From positions 505,619-569,618 of the forward strand of contig CAVTGO010000013.1 of the NCBI GenBank assembly GCA_963734275.1: a DNA stretch of 64,000 nt, in the 5' to 3' direction. Below the pieces are notes generated by a model. The model searched no databases and was not told where the DNA came from. It saw only the letters and a program-made list of their open reading frames with translations. Source of the stretch: CAVTGO01 sp963734275. GTDB taxonomy: Bacteria; Actinomycetota; UBA4738; HRBIN12. The translations under genes and the position numbers were made by a program. Shown piece after piece: positions 62,803-64,000 of this stretch (position 1 is the first letter of the stretch; every line of letters begins with the position of its first letter).

Positions 62803-63723
62803 TCAAGCCGAAGTCAAGACACCGGTCCGCGACAGCGAGTCAAGCAGCAGGTGGAAATAGACAACTCCCGCGTAGGGTTGCCAGCGGGAAACCAGTCGTC
62901 TCACGCTGTCGTAGTCGAGGTTGGTATCGATCTGGAAGAAGCGCCCGAGCTTGTTGTGTGCGCCCACGTCATCTCCGGGAAAGACATCAAGGCGGCCGAG
63001 GCCGCGGAGCAGCACGTACTCCGCAGTCCAGCGGCCCACGCCGCGTAGGCTGGTCAGGCGCTCGATGGCTGCTCCATTGTCAACGACTTCCAGGCCCTCC
63101 AGGTCGAGATCGCCGGCGACGATCTCCTGAGCGGCTTCAATGATCGTGCGAGCCTTGGTGAGACTGAAGCCGAGGAGCTTGAGCTCGTCTGGCTGGGCAA
63201 TTGCGAGCTCGGCGGGGGTTGGGAACGCGCGGTGGCCGTCCGGGTCCTCGGACACCGGTCTTCCATGAGCGAGGACGAGGCGGTTGAGCAGGTGGATCCC
63301 CACGGAAAGCGACAGCTGCTGGCAGGCGACGCCGTTGACCAGTGCCTCGAAGACGGTCGGAAAGCGTGGCGGCCTGAGGCCACGCATACGCTCGGCGAGC
63401 GGCGCGAGTAACGGGTCCCGCGCGGCGATTGCGGCGAATTCGGACAGATCGACGGTCAGCCCCAAGAGCCTGTTCAGCGCGCTGCGGGCGAGCCCCTCTG
63501 CATGCTGCTCGATGGGCCTGCCGGCCAGATGGACCGACAGGCGTGGCGCGTCTGGCGCACCATCCTGAGCCACCGAGAGCGCGACCGGGCCGCCGCCGTC
63601 GATGGACACCACGCGCTGATACGTGGCCGACTCCCAGCGGTCGAGGGCGTTGTGGGGGCGGCGACGCAGTGCCCAGGCCGTGAGATCGAGCCGAAACGGC
63701 GCGCACGGCTCGCCTGCTCCCAG
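62803..63723 (-). CDS. alkA: AlkA-type DNA-3-methyladenine glycosylase (HhH-GPD)
   Basis: A base-excision repair glycosylase that removes alkylated bases. The HhH-GPD region has FPTVFEALVNGVACQQLSLS, LAIAQPDELKLLGFSLTKAR, the hairpin LTSLRGVGRWTAEYVLLRGL and the catalytic Asp in LDVFPGDDVGAHN. Upstream of the GTG at 63612 the frame stays open and encodes the AlkA N-terminal domain (RLDLTAWALRRRPHNALDRW), so translation must begin earlier. The only candidate is CTG 63723, 18 bases after the TAG of the universal stress gene in the same frame. This gives 306 residues. Either a non-standard start or readthrough is used, or a base error hides the true start. The gene is downstream of uspA. Confidence 0.87.
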   Translation of the reverse strand: MGAGEPCAPFRLDLTAWALRRRPHNALDRWESATYQRVVSIDGGGPVALSVAQDGAPDAPRLSVHLAGRPIEQHAEGLARSALNRLLGLTVDLSEFAAIAARDPLLAPLAERMRGLRPPRFPTVFEALVNGVACQQLSLSVGIHLLNRLVLAHGRPVSEDPDGHRAFPTPAELAIAQPDELKLLGFSLTKARTIIEAAQEIVAGDLDLEGLEVVDNGAAIERLTSLRGVGRWTAEYVLLRGLGRLDVFPGDDVGAHNKLGRFFQIDTNLDYDSVRRLVSRWQPYAGVVYFHLLLDSLSRTGVLTSA

Positions 63724-63741
63724 GTCAAATCTTGTCTCGTG

Positions 63742-64000
63742 CTAGGCATCGGCGTCCGGCTGCCGGATGACCAGCGTCGGCCGCTCGGCGTGATGTGCGA
63801 GAGCGTTGGAGACGCTTCCCAGCAGCATCGAGCGCACGCCCGTGAGCCCTCGCGAACCCATGACGATCATCGCCGCGTCTAGCTGGTCGGCGATCTCGAG
63901 GATCGTCTTCCACACGGGTCCGGTGGCCTCGACCATGACCGCCTCTGCCCGCAGTCCCGCGTCTTGCGCGATGCGCACGCCCTCGTTGGCGATCCGGCCG
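63742..64000 (-). CDS. universal stress protein (UspA family), 5'-partial
   Basis: The 3' part of a universal stress protein gene; the 5' end lies beyond the window. The visible 85 residues include VEATGPVWKTILEIADQLD and the nucleotide-binding signature MGSRGLTGVRSMLLGSVSN (G-x2-G-x9-G-S), then HHAERPTLVIRQP. Members of this ATP-binding subgroup help cells survive stress and growth arrest. The stop TAG at 63742-63744 lies upstream of, and in the same frame as, the alkA coding sequence. Confidence 0.9.
   Translation of the reverse strand, partial: GRIANEGVRIAQDAGLRAEAVMVEATGPVWKTILEIADQLDAAMIVMGSRGLTGVRSMLLGSVSNALAHHAERPTLVIRQPDADA

Overview
The window looks like a chromosomal segment of a high-GC actinobacterium, most plausibly of the Thermoleophilia/Solirubrobacterales type. 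This is an inference from gene content, not a phylogeny. It rests on separate cofC/cofD/cofE genes plus a fused fbiC for coenzyme F420, an F420-type LLM oxidoreductase, a GTP-type PEP carboxykinase, a LexA gene behind a Gram-positive-type SOS box, a type-A-like RNase P RNA, frequent GTG/TTG starts and several secreted protein families familiar from that class.

Layout. 1-6.1 kb: F420 biosynthesis (cofD, cofC, cofE on +; fbiC and a Zn-alcohol dehydrogenase on -), interrupted by a fragment of an FG-GAP repeat protein. 6.2-15.6 kb: pyrophosphatase, aquaporin, a YgfZ-like folate protein, an acyltransferase, a lipoprotein, a MarR/DHA2-exporter pair, crotonyl-CoA carboxylase/reductase and small proteins. 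15.3-35.8 kb: ClpS/metallo-beta-lactamase pair, methylmalonyl-CoA mutase-type catalytic subunit, secreted hydrolases, a membrane HD-GYP protein, MoaA, PckG, an acyl-CoA dehydrogenase/SCP2-like/MaoC operon facing a malyl-CoA lyase-type gene, and two cell-wall hydrolases. 35.8-38.2 kb: an overlapping operon of a divergent SucC/SucD pair and a ferredoxin. 39-47 kb: acyl-CoA synthetase, three methyltransferases (one fused to CBS domains), a class III aminotransferase and a YyaL/DUF255 protein. 47-57.7 kb: acetyltransferase, aldo/keto reductase, glutamine synthetase, HxlR regulator with a carboxymuconolactone decarboxylase, a c-di-AMP riboswitch ahead of peptidoglycan-binding and RlpA-like genes, a TraR/DksA-like protein, aconitase, rnpB, an exporter, a zinc-ribbon protein and lexA. 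57.8-61.4 kb: tRNA-Leu whose 3' 60 bp is repeated perfectly 3.56 kb downstream, enclosing an island-like segment. 61.6-64 kb: DoxX, DUF488, an AlkA-type glycosylase and a partial universal stress protein.

How the genes fit together. The carbon genes (Ccr, mutase subunit, MaoC, acyl-CoA dehydrogenase, malyl-CoA lyase type, SucCD-like, acyl-CoA synthetase, PckG, aconitase) suggest an acetyl-CoA assimilation route of the ethylmalonyl-CoA type, but each assignment of substrate is inferred. The F420 genes and the LLM oxidoreductase form a second theme, and cell-wall remodelling under c-di-AMP control a third.

Sequence quality. Many conserved genes are broken by single-base indels, mostly +1 insertions, concentrated in patches (1-2.9, 8.4-12.6, 40.6-44.6, 49.9-54.2 and 59.2-60.1 kb). 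Between these, about 13-40 kb reads almost without error. I treat most breaks as probable sequencing or assembly error and annotate the genes across them; boundaries in these patches are approximate.
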